This document shows, one piece after another, positions 8,137-17,127 of a DNA stretch of 64,000 nucleotides. The notes under the pieces are model-generated. The model searched no databases. It had not been told where the DNA came from and saw only the letters and a program-made list of their open reading frames with translations. The DNA comes from a bacterium (GTDB taxonomy: Bacteria > JAGOBX01), in contig JAKPEO010000007.1 in the NCBI GenBank assembly GCA_029551925.1, forward strand, positions 14,672 through 78,671, written 5' to 3'. Each line of letters starts with the position of its first letter. The first letter of the stretch is position 1. The position numbers and the translations under genes were made by a program.

Positions 8137-8715
8137 TTATTCAAGACAATTCATCTTATTATTTATTATTTTATATTTTTTATTACACGCTTCGCAATAA
8201 TAATTTTCAGCGTCTGTATTATGTAATTTTTCGCCGCATTTGCAAATCCATCCTTTTTGTTTGGCTGGATTGCCATATACTAATGCGAAAGCCGAAACAT
8301 CTTTTGTGACTACGCTTCCAGCGCCGATAAAAGCATATTCTTCAATAGTAACGCCGCAAACAATAGTAGCATTAGCTCCGATAGACGCGCCTTTTTTAAC
8401 TAATGTTTTTCTATAAAATTTCATATCGTTTCTATTTACTTCGCAACGCGGATTGAATACATTTGTAAATACCATACTCGGTCCGCAAAATACATTATCT
8501 TCTAATATCACGCCGTCATATACCGAAACATTATTCTGGATTTTGACATTATTGCCGATTATTACTTTGCCGCTGATAAATACATTTTGTCCGATTTTGC
8601 AATTTTCGCCGATAACGGCGCCGGAAGAAATATGGCAAAAATGCCAAATTTGCGTATTTTTTCCAATATTAGCGCCGTCGTCAATAACGCTTGTTGGATG
8701 CGCATAGTAATCCAT
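8137..8715 (-). CDS. wlbB: UDP-3-amino-sugar N-acetyltransferase, WlbB/WbpD-like
   Basis: At 192 residues this is a left-handed beta-helix acetyltransferase, built of hexapeptide repeats ([20 protein letters not shown] onward). It starts with [16 protein letters not shown], as in WbpD/WlbB, which N-acetylates the 3-amino group of UDP-2-acetamido-3-amino-glucuronate. The last 40 residues carry two CxC/CxxC pairs (CKCGEK and YCEACNKKY), a zinc-ribbon-like tail common in this subfamily. It is the first gene of the leftward cluster; the leader to the divergent ahcY gene is 155 bases. Confidence 0.9.
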   Translation of the reverse strand: MDYYAHPTSVIDDGANIGKNTQIWHFCHISSGAVIGENCKIGQNVFISGKVIIGNNVKIQNNVSVYDGVILEDNVFCGPSMVFTNVFNPRCEVNRNDMKFYRKTLVKKGASIGANATIVCGVTIEEYAFIGAGSVVTKDVSAFALVYGNPAKQKGWICKCGEKLHNTDAENYYCEACNKKYKIINNKMNCLE

Positions 8716-8795
8716 AAAGTTTTATATCCTTAATTTTTATTTTAAATTTAAAGTAAAAAGATTATAATCCGCAAGCAAAAAAATCAATAAAAAAC

Positions 8796-8824
8796 TTGTT
8801 TTATTTTATAAAGTAAAATATAAT
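8796..8824 (+). promoter_or_regulatory. Sigma-70-type promoter before ahcY
   Basis: TTGTTT (8796-8801) and TATAAT (8819-8824) are 17 bases apart, 46 bases upstream of the ahcY start. The spacing and -10 match the vegetative consensus. Confidence 0.6.
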
Positions 8825-8870
8825 TTTTAGTCAAAAAAAATTAATTAAAAATAATTAAGGAGCAAAAAAA

Positions 8871-10277
8871 ATGGCAGGTAATGATTATAAGATTAAAGAT
8901 ATAAAATTAGCGGATTGGGGCCGCAAAGAAATCACAATCGCAGAAAAAGAAATGCCAGGATTAATGGCTGTTCGTGAAAAATATGCTAAAAATAAACCAT
9001 TAAAAGGCGCGAGAATCACTGGTTCGCTGCATATGACCATACAGACAGCGGTTTTAATTGAGACATTAAAAGAATTAGGAGCAGAAGTGCGTTGGGCGTC
9101 TTGTAATATATATTCTACTCAAGATCATGCAGCAGCCGCGATAGCAAAAGCAGGAATACCGGTTTTTGCGTGGAAAGGCGAAACTTTGGCTGATTATTGG
9201 GATTGCACTTTGCGGGCATTGACATTTAAAGGCGGTAAAGGACCGAATTTAATTGTTGACGACGGCGGCGATGCGACATTAATGATACACTTGGGCTATA
9301 AAGCAGAAAAAGATCCGTCTGTTTTGAAAATAAACAAAGATGACGGCGAAGATTTGGTGGAATTAAAAAAAATATTGCAAAAAGTATTAAAAAGCGAACC
9401 AAATAGATGGTCTAAAATGATAAAAGAAATACGCGGAGTTTCAGAAGAAACAACAACCGGCGTGCATAGATTATATCAAATGCTCGAGAAAAAAGAATTA
9501 TTATTTCCGGCGATAAATGTCAATGATTCGGTGACAAAATCAAAATTTGATAATTTATACGGCTGCCGCGAATCATTAGCTGACGGAATAAAACGCGCAA
9601 CTGATGTAATGGTGGCAGGCAAGGTATGCGTAGTCTGCGGCTATGGAGATGTAGGCAAGGGCTCGGCTCAATCATTAAGCGCTTTTGGTGCGCGCGTGAT
9701 AGTTACAGAAATAGATCCAATTTGCGCATTACAAGCGGCAATGGCTGGCTATGAAGTAGCGAGCGTAGAAGACACATTAGGTGAAGCGGATATTTATGTT
9801 ACAGCGACAGGCAATTGCGATGTTATCACATTAGAACATATGCAAAAAATGAAGGATCAAGCGATAGTATGCAATATTGGACATTTTGATAATGAAATAC
9901 AAGTTGACAGATTAAAAAAAGCAAAAGGCGTGAAAAAGGTAAATATCAAGCCGCAGGTTGACAAATATATTTTTCCAGACGGTCATGAAATTTATTTATT
10001 AGCTGACGGCAGATTAGTGAATTTGGGCTGCGCTACCGGTCATCCTTCGTTTGTTATGTCCAATTCATTTACTAATCAAACATTAGCGCAACTTGATTTA
10101 TGGAAAAACAAACACGAAATAGGAGTATATACTCTTCCTAAAAAACTTGATGAAGAAGTGGCGCGTTTGCATTTAGAAAAAATAGGAGTAAGATTAACAA
10201 AACTTACTAAAAAGCAAGCGGATTATATAGGCGTATCAGTAGATGGTCCGTATAAACCAGATCATTATAGATATTAA
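8871..10277 (+). CDS. ahcY: S-adenosylhomocysteine hydrolase
   Basis: At 468 residues, this enzyme reversibly cleaves S-adenosylhomocysteine to adenosine and homocysteine in the activated methyl cycle. Visible motifs are [17 protein letters not shown], the NAD-binding [23 protein letters not shown] and the C-terminal KPDHYRY ending. The insert around 150-190 is that of the longer bacterial/eukaryotic form. TTAAGGAG lies seven to nine bases before the ATG. A strong hairpin follows the stop. Homocysteine from this step and from the sulfhydrylase at 4377 meet in methionine synthesis. Confidence 0.97.
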   Translation: MAGNDYKIKDIKLADWGRKEITIAEKEMPGLMAVREKYAKNKPLKGARITGSLHMTIQTAVLIETLKELGAEVRWASCNIYSTQDHAAAAIAKAGIPVFAWKGETLADYWDCTLRALTFKGGKGPNLIVDDGGDATLMIHLGYKAEKDPSVLKINKDDGEDLVELKKILQKVLKSEPNRWSKMIKEIRGVSEETTTGVHRLYQMLEKKELLFPAINVNDSVTKSKFDNLYGCRESLADGIKRATDVMVAGKVCVVCGYGDVGKGSAQSLSAFGARVIVTEIDPICALQAAMAGYEVASVEDTLGEADIYVTATGNCDVITLEHMQKMKDQAIVCNIGHFDNEIQVDRLKKAKGVKKVNIKPQVDKYIFPDGHEIYLLADGRLVNLGCATGHPSFVMSNSFTNQTLAQLDLWKNKHEIGVYTLPKKLDEEVARLHLEKIGVRLTKLTKKQADYIGVSVDGPYKPDHYRY

Positions 10278-10288
10278 AAAATAAATTG

Positions 10289-10327
10289 ATTTTCCGCAGA
10301 TTTATGAAATGCAAATCTGCGGAAAAT
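10289..10327 (+). terminator. Hairpin after ahcY, probable terminator or processing site
   Basis: A 15-bp perfect stem (ATTTTCCGCAGATTT / AAATCTGCGGAAAAT) with a nine-base loop lies 12 bases after the ahcY stop. There is no clear T-run after it, so it may attenuate or stabilise mRNA. AATCTGCGGAA also appears at the end of the decayed repeat at 5936-5990. Confidence 0.6.
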
Positions 10328-10345
10328 TAAAATGGTGATTATCTA

Positions 10346-10798
10346 ATGGAATTAGATAATAATAAAATCAACAGCGCAAAACGACATTGCGTGCGCCATA
10401 GAATTTACTATTCTGATACTGATTGCGGGAAAGTAGTATATTACGCTAATTATCTAAAATATTTTGAAATAGGTCGAACTGAATTATTACGAAGCGTCGG
10501 AATAGAATTAGAGCGCTATCATCAGCAAGACATTATATTTGTCGTTGTGCGCGTTGAAATTGACTATAAATCATCAGCGCATTATAATGATGATTTGAAA
10601 ATATATTCAGCAATAGTAGATTATAATAAAAAATTTTTTACTGTGTATAATGAAATTTTTAATCAAGCAGATAAATTATTAGTTAAAGGTTTTACGAAAT
10701 GCGCGTGCGTCTGCGCAAAAACCGGGAAAATAATCAACACGCCAGAAGAAATTCAAAACGCATTCAGGAAATTGACAGATATTGAATCATCAAATTAA
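10346..10798 (+). CDS. Acyl-CoA thioesterase, YbgC/4-hydroxybenzoyl-CoA type
   Basis: A hot-dog-fold protein of 150 residues. The motif YSDTDCGKVVYYANYLKYFE (residues 22-41) contains the catalytic Asp of the YbgC family, and GRTELLRS follows. It hydrolyses acyl-CoA or acyl-ACP thioesters. It overlaps the next gene by 17 bases, which implies co-translation. No Tol-Pal genes are nearby, although ybgC often sits with them. Confidence 0.9.
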   Translation: MELDNNKINSAKRHCVRHRIYYSDTDCGKVVYYANYLKYFEIGRTELLRSVGIELERYHQQDIIFVVVRVEIDYKSSAHYNDDLKIYSAIVDYNKKFFTVYNEIFNQADKLLVKGFTKCACVCAKTGKIINTPEEIQNAFRKLTDIESSN

Positions 10799-11738
10799 TA
10801 TATTAGAAAAACAAATAACACAAATAGCGTATTCCGAATATACGGACAATATTAGGTTTTCAAAGATTAATGATATAATTCTTAATTTTATTAAAGAGCA
10901 TTATTTTTATAAAACTAAAAGCATCTACGCAAAATTTCCGATACATTATCATATAATACCTTATTATTTCAGGAAAATATTGATGAATTTTTATTATAGA
11001 TTACAATGCGAAAATTATGATGAGTTATTAATAGAAAACAATATTGGCAATTTTTGCGATAAATATTTGCTCGCGCGGGAAACAGAAAAAAATGTATATA
11101 TTACATTTGATATTGATACATTGCAGGGCTACAAGAAAATAGATTATTTTTTGAATTATTTATTAAACCGCAAAAAAGAAAATTTTAAAATTATAGTGTT
11201 TTTACCAGTTTGCGCATTTAGATATTCCGAAGGACATTTATTAGATTTGCTTAAAAGCGGAATAGAAATAGCATGTCATGGTTATGACCATAGCGGAAAA
11301 ATGCAATTTGATAATGAAATTAAAATATCAGAAAAACTCAAAAAAATCAAGGAATTTTCAATAAAATTCAAAGTTACAAAATTTCGCGCGCCGGCATTTA
11401 TATTGACGCAGAATTTATACGATAAAATAAAATTAGATTTTCAAGAAGATTGGAGCGTTCGCGATGCATATGTGAAAAGCGGACATTTATTTGGTTGTTT
11501 TTATTCTGGAATTTTATATGATGATAATTTTATTTTACGGATATTAAATACATTGCCTGATTGCGATTATGTAAAAACGAAATTTGACGATAAAATGATA
11601 TTAAAATTAATGTTTGACAAATTGCGGTATTTAGAAGAAAATAATTTTTCGTCGATATTATTATTTCATCTGGAATCGCAGTTTTCCGTTAATGCCAGAA
11701 ATTTTGAAATATTCAAGCAAATAATAACTTATTTTTGA
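10782..11738 (+). CDS. Polysaccharide-deacetylase-like protein
   Basis: At 318 residues, it starts with TTG inside the end of the previous gene. The N-terminal 90 residues are unique. From about 105 on there is a NodB-type pattern: FDIDT (metal-binding Asp region), IACHGYDHSG (HxxxH-like pair) and FRAPAF. These match the deacetylase motifs 1-3 of carbohydrate esterase family 4. There is no signal peptide, so the substrate may be a cytoplasmic or lipid-linked sugar. The degree of divergence leaves activity uncertain. Confidence 0.65.
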   Translation: MNHQINILEKQITQIAYSEYTDNIRFSKINDIILNFIKEHYFYKTKSIYAKFPIHYHIIPYYFRKILMNFYYRLQCENYDELLIENNIGNFCDKYLLARETEKNVYITFDIDTLQGYKKIDYFLNYLLNRKKENFKIIVFLPVCAFRYSEGHLLDLLKSGIEIACHGYDHSGKMQFDNEIKISEKLKKIKEFSIKFKVTKFRAPAFILTQNLYDKIKLDFQEDWSVRDAYVKSGHLFGCFYSGILYDDNFILRILNTLPDCDYVKTKFDDKMILKLMFDKLRYLEENNFSSILLFHLESQFSVNARNFEIFKQIITYF

Positions 11739-11760
11739 TTATAAAAAAAGGAGTAAAAAA

Positions 11761-12864
11761 ATGGAGAAGATAAAATGGCTGAAATTTGAGATTTTAGAAA
11801 ATTTTATGAAAGAAGTATTGATAAAATTAGGCGCAAGCGAAGAAGATGCTGCAATTTGCGCAGATGTATTAATTGCAGCGGATAAACGCGGGATAGATTC
11901 TCACGGGATTGCTCGATTTAAAAATGTGTATTATGACAGAATAAAAGAAGGCATACAATTTCCAAATGCGCAGATAGAAATAATCAAAGATGCAGAGGCA
12001 ACGGCTGTGATAGACGCGCATCACGGAATGGGTCATTCTGCCGCGAAAAAATCTATGGATATAGCAATTGCCAAAGCAAAGAAATATGGAATTGGAATGA
12101 CAGCCGTAAAAAATTCCACGCATTACGGTATCGCGGGCTATTATGTAATTCAAGCGATTAATAATGATATGATAGGAATAACAGGCACAAATGCAAGACC
12201 ATCAGTCGCTCCGACTTTCGGCGTGGAAAATATGCTCGGCACTAATCCGCTGACTTTTGGGATCCCGACAGATGAAGAATTTCCATTTGTATTGGATTGT
12301 GCGACATCATTAGCGCAGCGCGGAAAAATAGAGACAAGCGCGCGATTAAATAAAAATATTCCAGATGGTTGGGTGATAGATGAAAACGGCAATACGCGTA
12401 ATGATCCAAAACAAATTCTAAAAGATTTAACGCTCGGCAAAGCGGCATTAACGCCGCTCGGCGGGATAGGAGAAGAAGGCGCGGGCTACAAGGGCTACGG
12501 TTATGCTACTGTTGTTGAAATTTTATCTGCCGCATTACAAAACGGAAAATATTTAAAAGCGTTAAATGATACTTTTAAAGACGGCAAAAAAGTGCCATAC
12601 GGCATAGGGCATTTTTTTATAGCAATAAATATCGAAAATTTTATAGAACCCGTGTTGTTTAAAAAAATCGCAGGCAGTATTTTACGCGAATTGCGAAATT
12701 CAAAAAAAATGCCGGGACAATCAAAAATTTATACGGCTGGCGAAAAAGAATATTTAATATGGCTTGAAAGAAAAGATAAAGGCGCGCCGTTAACAGAAGA
12801 AACTTTAAAGGAATTGCAGATGATATGCAAAGAATTGAATATTACGAATTATGATTTTTCTTGA
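11761..12864 (+). CDS. Malate/L-lactate dehydrogenase family oxidoreductase (Ldh_2)
   Basis: A 367-residue NAD(P)-dependent dehydrogenase of PF02615, a fold unrelated to classic LDH. Signature stretches are AADKRGIDSHGIAR (catalytic His region, about 39-52), VKNSTHYGIAGYY, GTNARPSVAPTFG and GTNPLTFGIP. Substrates in the family include malate, L-lactate, ureidoglycolate and delta1-piperideine-2-carboxylate, so substrate cannot be fixed. AAGGAG lies upstream of the ATG. Its neighbours do not point to one pathway. Confidence 0.9.
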   Translation: MEKIKWLKFEILENFMKEVLIKLGASEEDAAICADVLIAADKRGIDSHGIARFKNVYYDRIKEGIQFPNAQIEIIKDAEATAVIDAHHGMGHSAAKKSMDIAIAKAKKYGIGMTAVKNSTHYGIAGYYVIQAINNDMIGITGTNARPSVAPTFGVENMLGTNPLTFGIPTDEEFPFVLDCATSLAQRGKIETSARLNKNIPDGWVIDENGNTRNDPKQILKDLTLGKAALTPLGGIGEEGAGYKGYGYATVVEILSAALQNGKYLKALNDTFKDGKKVPYGIGHFFIAINIENFIEPVLFKKIAGSILRELRNSKKMPGQSKIYTAGEKEYLIWLERKDKGAPLTEETLKELQMICKELNITNYDFS

Positions 12865-12920
12865 CTTTAATTATTTTTATTATTAGAATATAAAAAATTT
12901 TTATTGAGAGTTAGTAATTT

Positions 12921-13712
12921 ATGGACTTTAAAGAATTGCCGCAAAAAATCGAGACAGAAATATTTAAACTGCATAAAAAACGCTATAGAAAAGAAACATA
13001 TAAATATATAATCGAAGGAATAATATGCATAAATGAGTTATTAAATGCTGGAATTGAACCGTTTTATGTAGTGTGTTCAGACGAATTTATCAATTCTGAA
13101 AAAAGCGTTGATATTCTTTCAAAATTGAAAAAAATAAAGGTTCCTATTTATACTATTTCTACTAAGACATTTGAAAAAATGGTTGATACTGTTTCGCCGC
13201 AAGGAATATTTTGCGTAGCGCCGATGAAGTTTATACCAATGGAAACAGCGTTAAAAAAGCAGGATAGTAAAATTTTGATATTGGATAGAATGTCTGACCC
13301 GGGGAATTTAGGCACGATAATTAGAAGCGCCGCGGCATTTAATTTTTCAGGCATTTTTATTTTGTCTAACAGCGTAGAATTGTATAATATGAAAGTAATA
13401 CGCAGCGCGTTGGGTTCTCATTTGCATATACCGATACTGTATGATATTGAAGCAAATTTTGTTTTAGATACATTAAAAGAAAAAGAATTTAAAATATTTG
13501 CGGCAGTGCCGTCAGACGGCGAACCGTATTATTCTGTTTTGAATAAAAAAGACAAAATTGCCATTATAATAGGCAATGAACATCACGGGATAGATCCGGA
13601 AATTTTAAAAAACGATTATATCAAAAAAATTAGGATTCCATTAAATCCGAAAATAGAATCGTTGAACGCGGCAGTTTCCGCGTCAGTAATTATGGCATTT
13701 TTGCAATTATAA
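12921..13712 (+). CDS. TrmH/SpoU-family RNA 2'-O-methyltransferase
   Basis: At 263 residues, it has an N-terminal substrate-binding domain (L30e-like, about 1-105) followed by the SPOUT domain with its three motifs: DPGNLGTIIRSAAAF, IIGNEHHGI and IPLNPKIESLNAAVSASVI. It methylates ribose 2'-OH in rRNA or tRNA with SAM through a trefoil knot. It is close to RlmB/TsnR-like proteins; the target nucleotide is unknown. Confidence 0.92.
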   Translation: MDFKELPQKIETEIFKLHKKRYRKETYKYIIEGIICINELLNAGIEPFYVVCSDEFINSEKSVDILSKLKKIKVPIYTISTKTFEKMVDTVSPQGIFCVAPMKFIPMETALKKQDSKILILDRMSDPGNLGTIIRSAAAFNFSGIFILSNSVELYNMKVIRSALGSHLHIPILYDIEANFVLDTLKEKEFKIFAAVPSDGEPYYSVLNKKDKIAIIIGNEHHGIDPEILKNDYIKKIRIPLNPKIESLNAAVSASVIMAFLQL

Positions 13713-13717
13713 ATGTT

Positions 13718-14659
13718 ATGAAATTTTTTAAATATAAGATTTTAGTCATAGGTTTAATTATTGTAATCATTGTTAATTTATATTTGATTTTTAATTTTGA
13801 GAAATTACGGGAAAAAATATTAGCAGACCAGCCAAATCTTCCGCCGCCCAGAAAAATTCAAAATATTAAAAATGACCATTTGCCGTTGGTTGAATTAAAC
13901 GAAAAAGAAAAACAAGAATTTATTGAATCAATGAAATTAGATTTGAATACAGCGGTAATTGACGAATTAGTAAAAATTAGTGGAATAGGTCCGGGCACTG
14001 CGAAAAAAATAATAAAATATCGAAAGGAAAACGGGCCATTTAAAAGTATTGAAGATTTGCTGAATGTTCCAGGTATTGGCGAAACCAAATTTAATTCGTT
14101 TAAAGAATATATTACAGTTCGGAAGAGTGCGACTGAACTTGAAGAAACCGAAAAAAAAGAACAAGAAGAAAAAAAAATAACAGCACCGCCGCCGCCGAAC
14201 CAGAAAAAAATTAAAATGGTGTATTCAGATAAAGTTGATATAAATTCAGCGGATTTAGAAGAATTAATGAGCGTTGAAGGTATTGGAAAAAATATGGCAC
14301 AGCGTATAATAGATTATCGTGAAATAAATAATGGCTTTAAAACAATTGAAGAATTATCTAATGTAAAAGGTATTAGTTCTGCGCGAGTAGAAAAATTAAA
14401 GCCGCATCTTGAATTAAAGCCGTATAAGAAAAAAATATGGAAGCCGTCTGATATTGCTAATATAGAGCCGATGAATTTGAATACTTGTAATTATCTTGAA
14501 TTGCGGCAATTGCCTTATATTTCAGTAGAAATAGCAAATGCTATTTTGGAATTTCGTAAAAAGCACGGAAAATTTAATTCTGTGAATGACCTTAGAAAAA
14601 TCAAAGAAATAGATTATACAACATTCACTCACATAAAAAAAATGTTTTTTGTTTACTAA
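13718..14659 (+). CDS. Membrane-anchored ComEA-like protein with three helix-hairpin-helix modules
   Basis: A 313-residue protein with one N-terminal membrane anchor (about 5-25) and three ComEA-type (HhH)2 modules. The first is LDLNTAVIDEL...GIGPGTAKKIIKYR, the second VDINSADLEEL...GIGKNMAQRIIDYR, and the third is more divergent (MNLNTCNYLEL, no GIG loop). Modules are joined by charged linkers with a PPPPN stretch. ComEA binds DNA outside the membrane during transformation. Most ComEA proteins have one module, so three is unusual. No other competence gene is present here. It starts six bases after the methyltransferase stop. Confidence 0.82.
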   Translation: MKFFKYKILVIGLIIVIIVNLYLIFNFEKLREKILADQPNLPPPRKIQNIKNDHLPLVELNEKEKQEFIESMKLDLNTAVIDELVKISGIGPGTAKKIIKYRKENGPFKSIEDLLNVPGIGETKFNSFKEYITVRKSATELEETEKKEQEEKKITAPPPPNQKKIKMVYSDKVDINSADLEELMSVEGIGKNMAQRIIDYREINNGFKTIEELSNVKGISSARVEKLKPHLELKPYKKKIWKPSDIANIEPMNLNTCNYLELRQLPYISVEIANAILEFRKKHGKFNSVNDLRKIKEIDYTTFTHIKKMFFVY

Positions 14660-14665
14660 AAAATA

Positions 14666-14695
14666 TTGACAAATGAATGTAAGATAAAGTATAAT
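14666..14695 (+). promoter_or_regulatory. Strong promoter, probably giving a leaderless transcript
   Basis: TTGACA (14666-14671) and TATAAT (14690-14695) have an 18-base spacer. The ATG of the next gene is at 14704, nine bases after the -10, about where transcription should start. No Shine-Dalgarno fits in between. Confidence 0.75.
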
Positions 14696-14703
14696 TTTTA
14701 GTA

Positions 14704-15069
14704 ATGCAAGAAAAAGTAATAAAACGCGAAGTTTTTTTTGATGCTTTAAAGCCGGGAATGAAATTAATCACGCCGATATTAGATGACAACGGCAGAGTGT
14801 TAGTGCCGAAAGACACGATTTTGACTGATAAAATAATTGAAAAAACCAGAGAATTTTTTGATGGTTTTAATGATACTAATCGTTATTGGATTGAAGAAAA
14901 AATTTATATTCGCTCACAAGAAGAAGAAAAATACGAACTATTAAAACAGCGAATAGCCGATAGATTTAAGCCGTATCAAAATAATCATTTCTATCAATTT
15001 TTAGAAAATTTTAGTTTAAAGGCATTTGATTATTTAATAAAAAAATGCCCGGAATTATATGAAAAATAA
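14704..15069 (+). CDS. Small protein with DUF3391-like N-terminus, pairs with HDOD-like gene
   Basis: A 121-residue soluble protein. The first 45 residues (LKPGMKLITPILDDNGRVLVP, then TILTDKIIEKT) resemble the N-terminal domain found ahead of HD-GYP and HDOD output proteins. The remainder is helical and charged with no recognised motif. It overlaps the following HDOD-like gene by 11 bases, so the two are translated together and may form a split signalling protein. The transcript is probably leaderless. Confidence 0.55.
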   Translation: MQEKVIKREVFFDALKPGMKLITPILDDNGRVLVPKDTILTDKIIEKTREFFDGFNDTNRYWIEEKIYIRSQEEEKYELLKQRIADRFKPYQNNHFYQFLENFSLKAFDYLIKKCPELYEK

Positions 15070-15922
15070 GATATTTGAAAACACTACAAAAAATATAATA
15101 GAAAACTTTGAAAAAAAAAATACGCTTTCTGCTGTTCGAGAAATTAGAGAAAAATTCAATACTTTGAATATCAAAGAAATTCATAATTGGCTGCAGACGA
15201 ATTATCCTGAATTTGTCGATAAAACAAAAGAAATATTCAACAATTTAATATATCAGCCGAAGACAGCTATTCATAATATTGACGAAGCGATTGCGATATT
15301 AGGTAAATATAAAGTTTTAGAAACTGTAATTTTATATAAAATCCTAAAAGATACTTTTTTAAAAGAAGATTCGCATATTCGCAAGCAATTTTATCATAAT
15401 ATAGCGACTGCTATAATGGCACATTATACTGTGCCGATTTTTTATAAAACTATTGATTCTAATTTTGAAATTTTTATTTGCGGTTTTTATCATAATTTTG
15501 GCAAGATGCTGCTGTTGAATTTTGAAAAAGGAATGTATTTGAATATTTTTGACGAATCAATAACAGAAAATCTAAATTTTTATGAAGTAGAAAACAAAGT
15601 ATTTGCTCGTTCTTTGCAAATACTTCTTATTATTCGGATTTTAAAGTATCTTGAATATCCTGAAAAAATGCAGAATATTATTGAATTTTATCGTTCGCCT
15701 AATTTAGGAAAATATCAAAAAGAATCCAGTATTTTGCATATTTCTGATATTTTAGTATCGTCTCTTTGTATTGGCGAGACCGGAGATAATAAACTTCCTG
15801 AATTTAATAAAACAGTGATGAATTATTTGCATTTAACGCCTGATTTGATGAAGGAAGTATTCAAATTAATTATTCCGCGATTTGTTGACATTCCAAAATT
15901 TACAAAAATAATTTTATTTTAA
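15059..15922 (+). CDS. Degenerate HDOD-like protein
   Basis: At 287 residues, it looks like an HDOD domain: DEAIAILGKYKVLETVI corresponds to the helix with the conserved LG, and CGFYHNFGKMLL corresponds to the HD region GLLHDIGK. Here the metal-binding His-Asp pair has become His-Asn, consistent with HDOD proteins, which are non-catalytic. They act as signalling or regulatory modules, often with cyclic-di-GMP or chemotaxis. It overlaps the upstream gene by 11 bases. Confidence 0.6.
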   Translation: MKNKIFENTTKNIIENFEKKNTLSAVREIREKFNTLNIKEIHNWLQTNYPEFVDKTKEIFNNLIYQPKTAIHNIDEAIAILGKYKVLETVILYKILKDTFLKEDSHIRKQFYHNIATAIMAHYTVPIFYKTIDSNFEIFICGFYHNFGKMLLLNFEKGMYLNIFDESITENLNFYEVENKVFARSLQILLIIRILKYLEYPEKMQNIIEFYRSPNLGKYQKESSILHISDILVSSLCIGETGDNKLPEFNKTVMNYLHLTPDLMKEVFKLIIPRFVDIPKFTKIILF

Positions 15923-15952
15923 TTTTTGAAAATAATTATTTACTGCTTGAAT

Positions 15953-16861
15953 ATGACTAAAAAAAAGATTCGTGAATTATTGAAATGTGATATATTTGAA
16001 CTTATCAAAGAATCGCGAAAAATTTATTTAGAAAAATGTCAAAATAAATTTGAAATATGCTCGATAGTAAATGCTAAATCCGGCAGATGCTCGGAAGACT
16101 GTAAGTTTTGCGCGCAATCTGGACATTATAAGACAGCTGCGCAGTCTTTTGATTTAATTAGCGAAAATGAAGTTTTGAAATGCGCGGAAATTGCTGAAAA
16201 AAATAAAGCCGAACGTTTTGGAATTGTAACAAGCGGTCGGGGGCTTAATGATAAACAGATTTTAAAAATTTCTAAAATGTTAGAAAAAATAAATATTGAA
16301 AAAAATATCAAACCGTGCGCATCGCTTGGAGAATTAACAGAAAAGCAGTTATTGATATTAAAAGAAAGCGGGCTGACGAGATTCCATCACAATATTGAAA
16401 CATCAGAAAAATTTTATTCAAATATTGTGACAACGCATAGTTTTAAAGATAGAATTGCAATGATTGAAAGATTAAAAAAAATTGGTTTTGAAGTTTGTTC
16501 AGGCGGCATAATAGGGCTCGGCGAAAGTATTGAAGATAGAATTGAAATGGCGCTGACTTTAAAAAAACTTGAAGTTGACGCTGTGCCGATTAATATATTG
16601 ATGCCAATAAAAGGTACGCCATTAGAAAATGTTAAAAGAATATCTGTTTTTGAAATAATCAAAACAATAGCGCTGTTTAGAATTATATTGGAAGATAAAA
16701 TGATAAAACTTGCCGCTGGCAGAGAGACACTCGGTGATTTTCAAGGGCTGTCATTTTTAGCAGGCGCTAATGGTTTTATTATTGGCGGGTATTTGACTAT
16801 TGCAGGCAGAAGCGTTGAAGACGATTGGAAATTACTTGAAAATTTAACAAAGTTTTTTTGA
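15953..16861 (+). CDS. bioB: Biotin-synthase-like radical SAM enzyme with altered second-cluster ligands
   Basis: The ATG at 15953 gives 302 residues; an in-frame TTG at 15926 is a weaker option. The radical SAM cluster motif is CSEDCKFC (Cys46, 50, 53). Of the E. coli BioB [2Fe-2S] ligands, the equivalents of Cys128 (Cys122, KPCASLGEL), Cys188 (Cys182, VCSGGIIGLGE) and Arg260 (Arg257, LAAGRETL) are kept, but the Cys97 position is Gly90 (ERFGIVTSGRG). An extra Cys36 lies in EICSIVNAKSG. The HHNIETS motif fits BioB forms of anaerobes. It would insert sulfur into dethiobiotin. No other bio gene is in the window, so biotin synthesis itself is not confirmed. Confidence 0.82.
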   Translation: MTKKKIRELLKCDIFELIKESRKIYLEKCQNKFEICSIVNAKSGRCSEDCKFCAQSGHYKTAAQSFDLISENEVLKCAEIAEKNKAERFGIVTSGRGLNDKQILKISKMLEKINIEKNIKPCASLGELTEKQLLILKESGLTRFHHNIETSEKFYSNIVTTHSFKDRIAMIERLKKIGFEVCSGGIIGLGESIEDRIEMALTLKKLEVDAVPINILMPIKGTPLENVKRISVFEIIKTIALFRIILEDKMIKLAAGRETLGDFQGLSFLAGANGFIIGGYLTIAGRSVEDDWKLLENLTKFF

Positions 16862-17048
16862 CTATTTAATGATAATCATTTTTTTTTTGCTTGTGTATAT
16901 CAGCGAGCGGAAAATTTTATCAGCTGCTGAACCGCAAGCCAGTAAACGTAAAACTGAAAAATAAATCCATCAAAATTATTATGAAATCTTATTTGAACTT
17001 TTTGGGCGATGCCCAAATGCTCAAATTGAAAAAATGCCAAGAAAAAAA

Positions 17049-17077
17049 TTGACAAATAAAAATGGTGAAAGTATAAT
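17049..17077 (+). promoter_or_regulatory. Consensus sigma-70 promoter before the HD gene
   Basis: TTGACA (17049-17054) and TATAAT (17072-17077) are exactly 17 bases apart, a perfect vegetative promoter. It lies about 50 bases before the ATG at 17128. The 266-base gap before the gene also holds a short hairpin TTTGGGC-GAT-GCCCAAA (17001-17017) but no convincing gene. Confidence 0.8.
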
Positions 17078-17127
17078 AGTAATTTTGAAATTATTATTAT
17101 AATTTTTTGTGGGAATATTTTTATTTT

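Noticed and set aside
16868-16880. Fur-box-like core AATGATAATCATT
   Set aside because: It lies just after the bioB-like stop, before a T-run and far from the next promoter. Only the core matches, and such A/T-rich symmetry arises by chance here.
16981-17052. Possible 23-codon small ORF (MKSYLNFLGDAQM...)
   Set aside because: No ribosome binding site, it is very short, and it ends inside the -35 of the following promoter.
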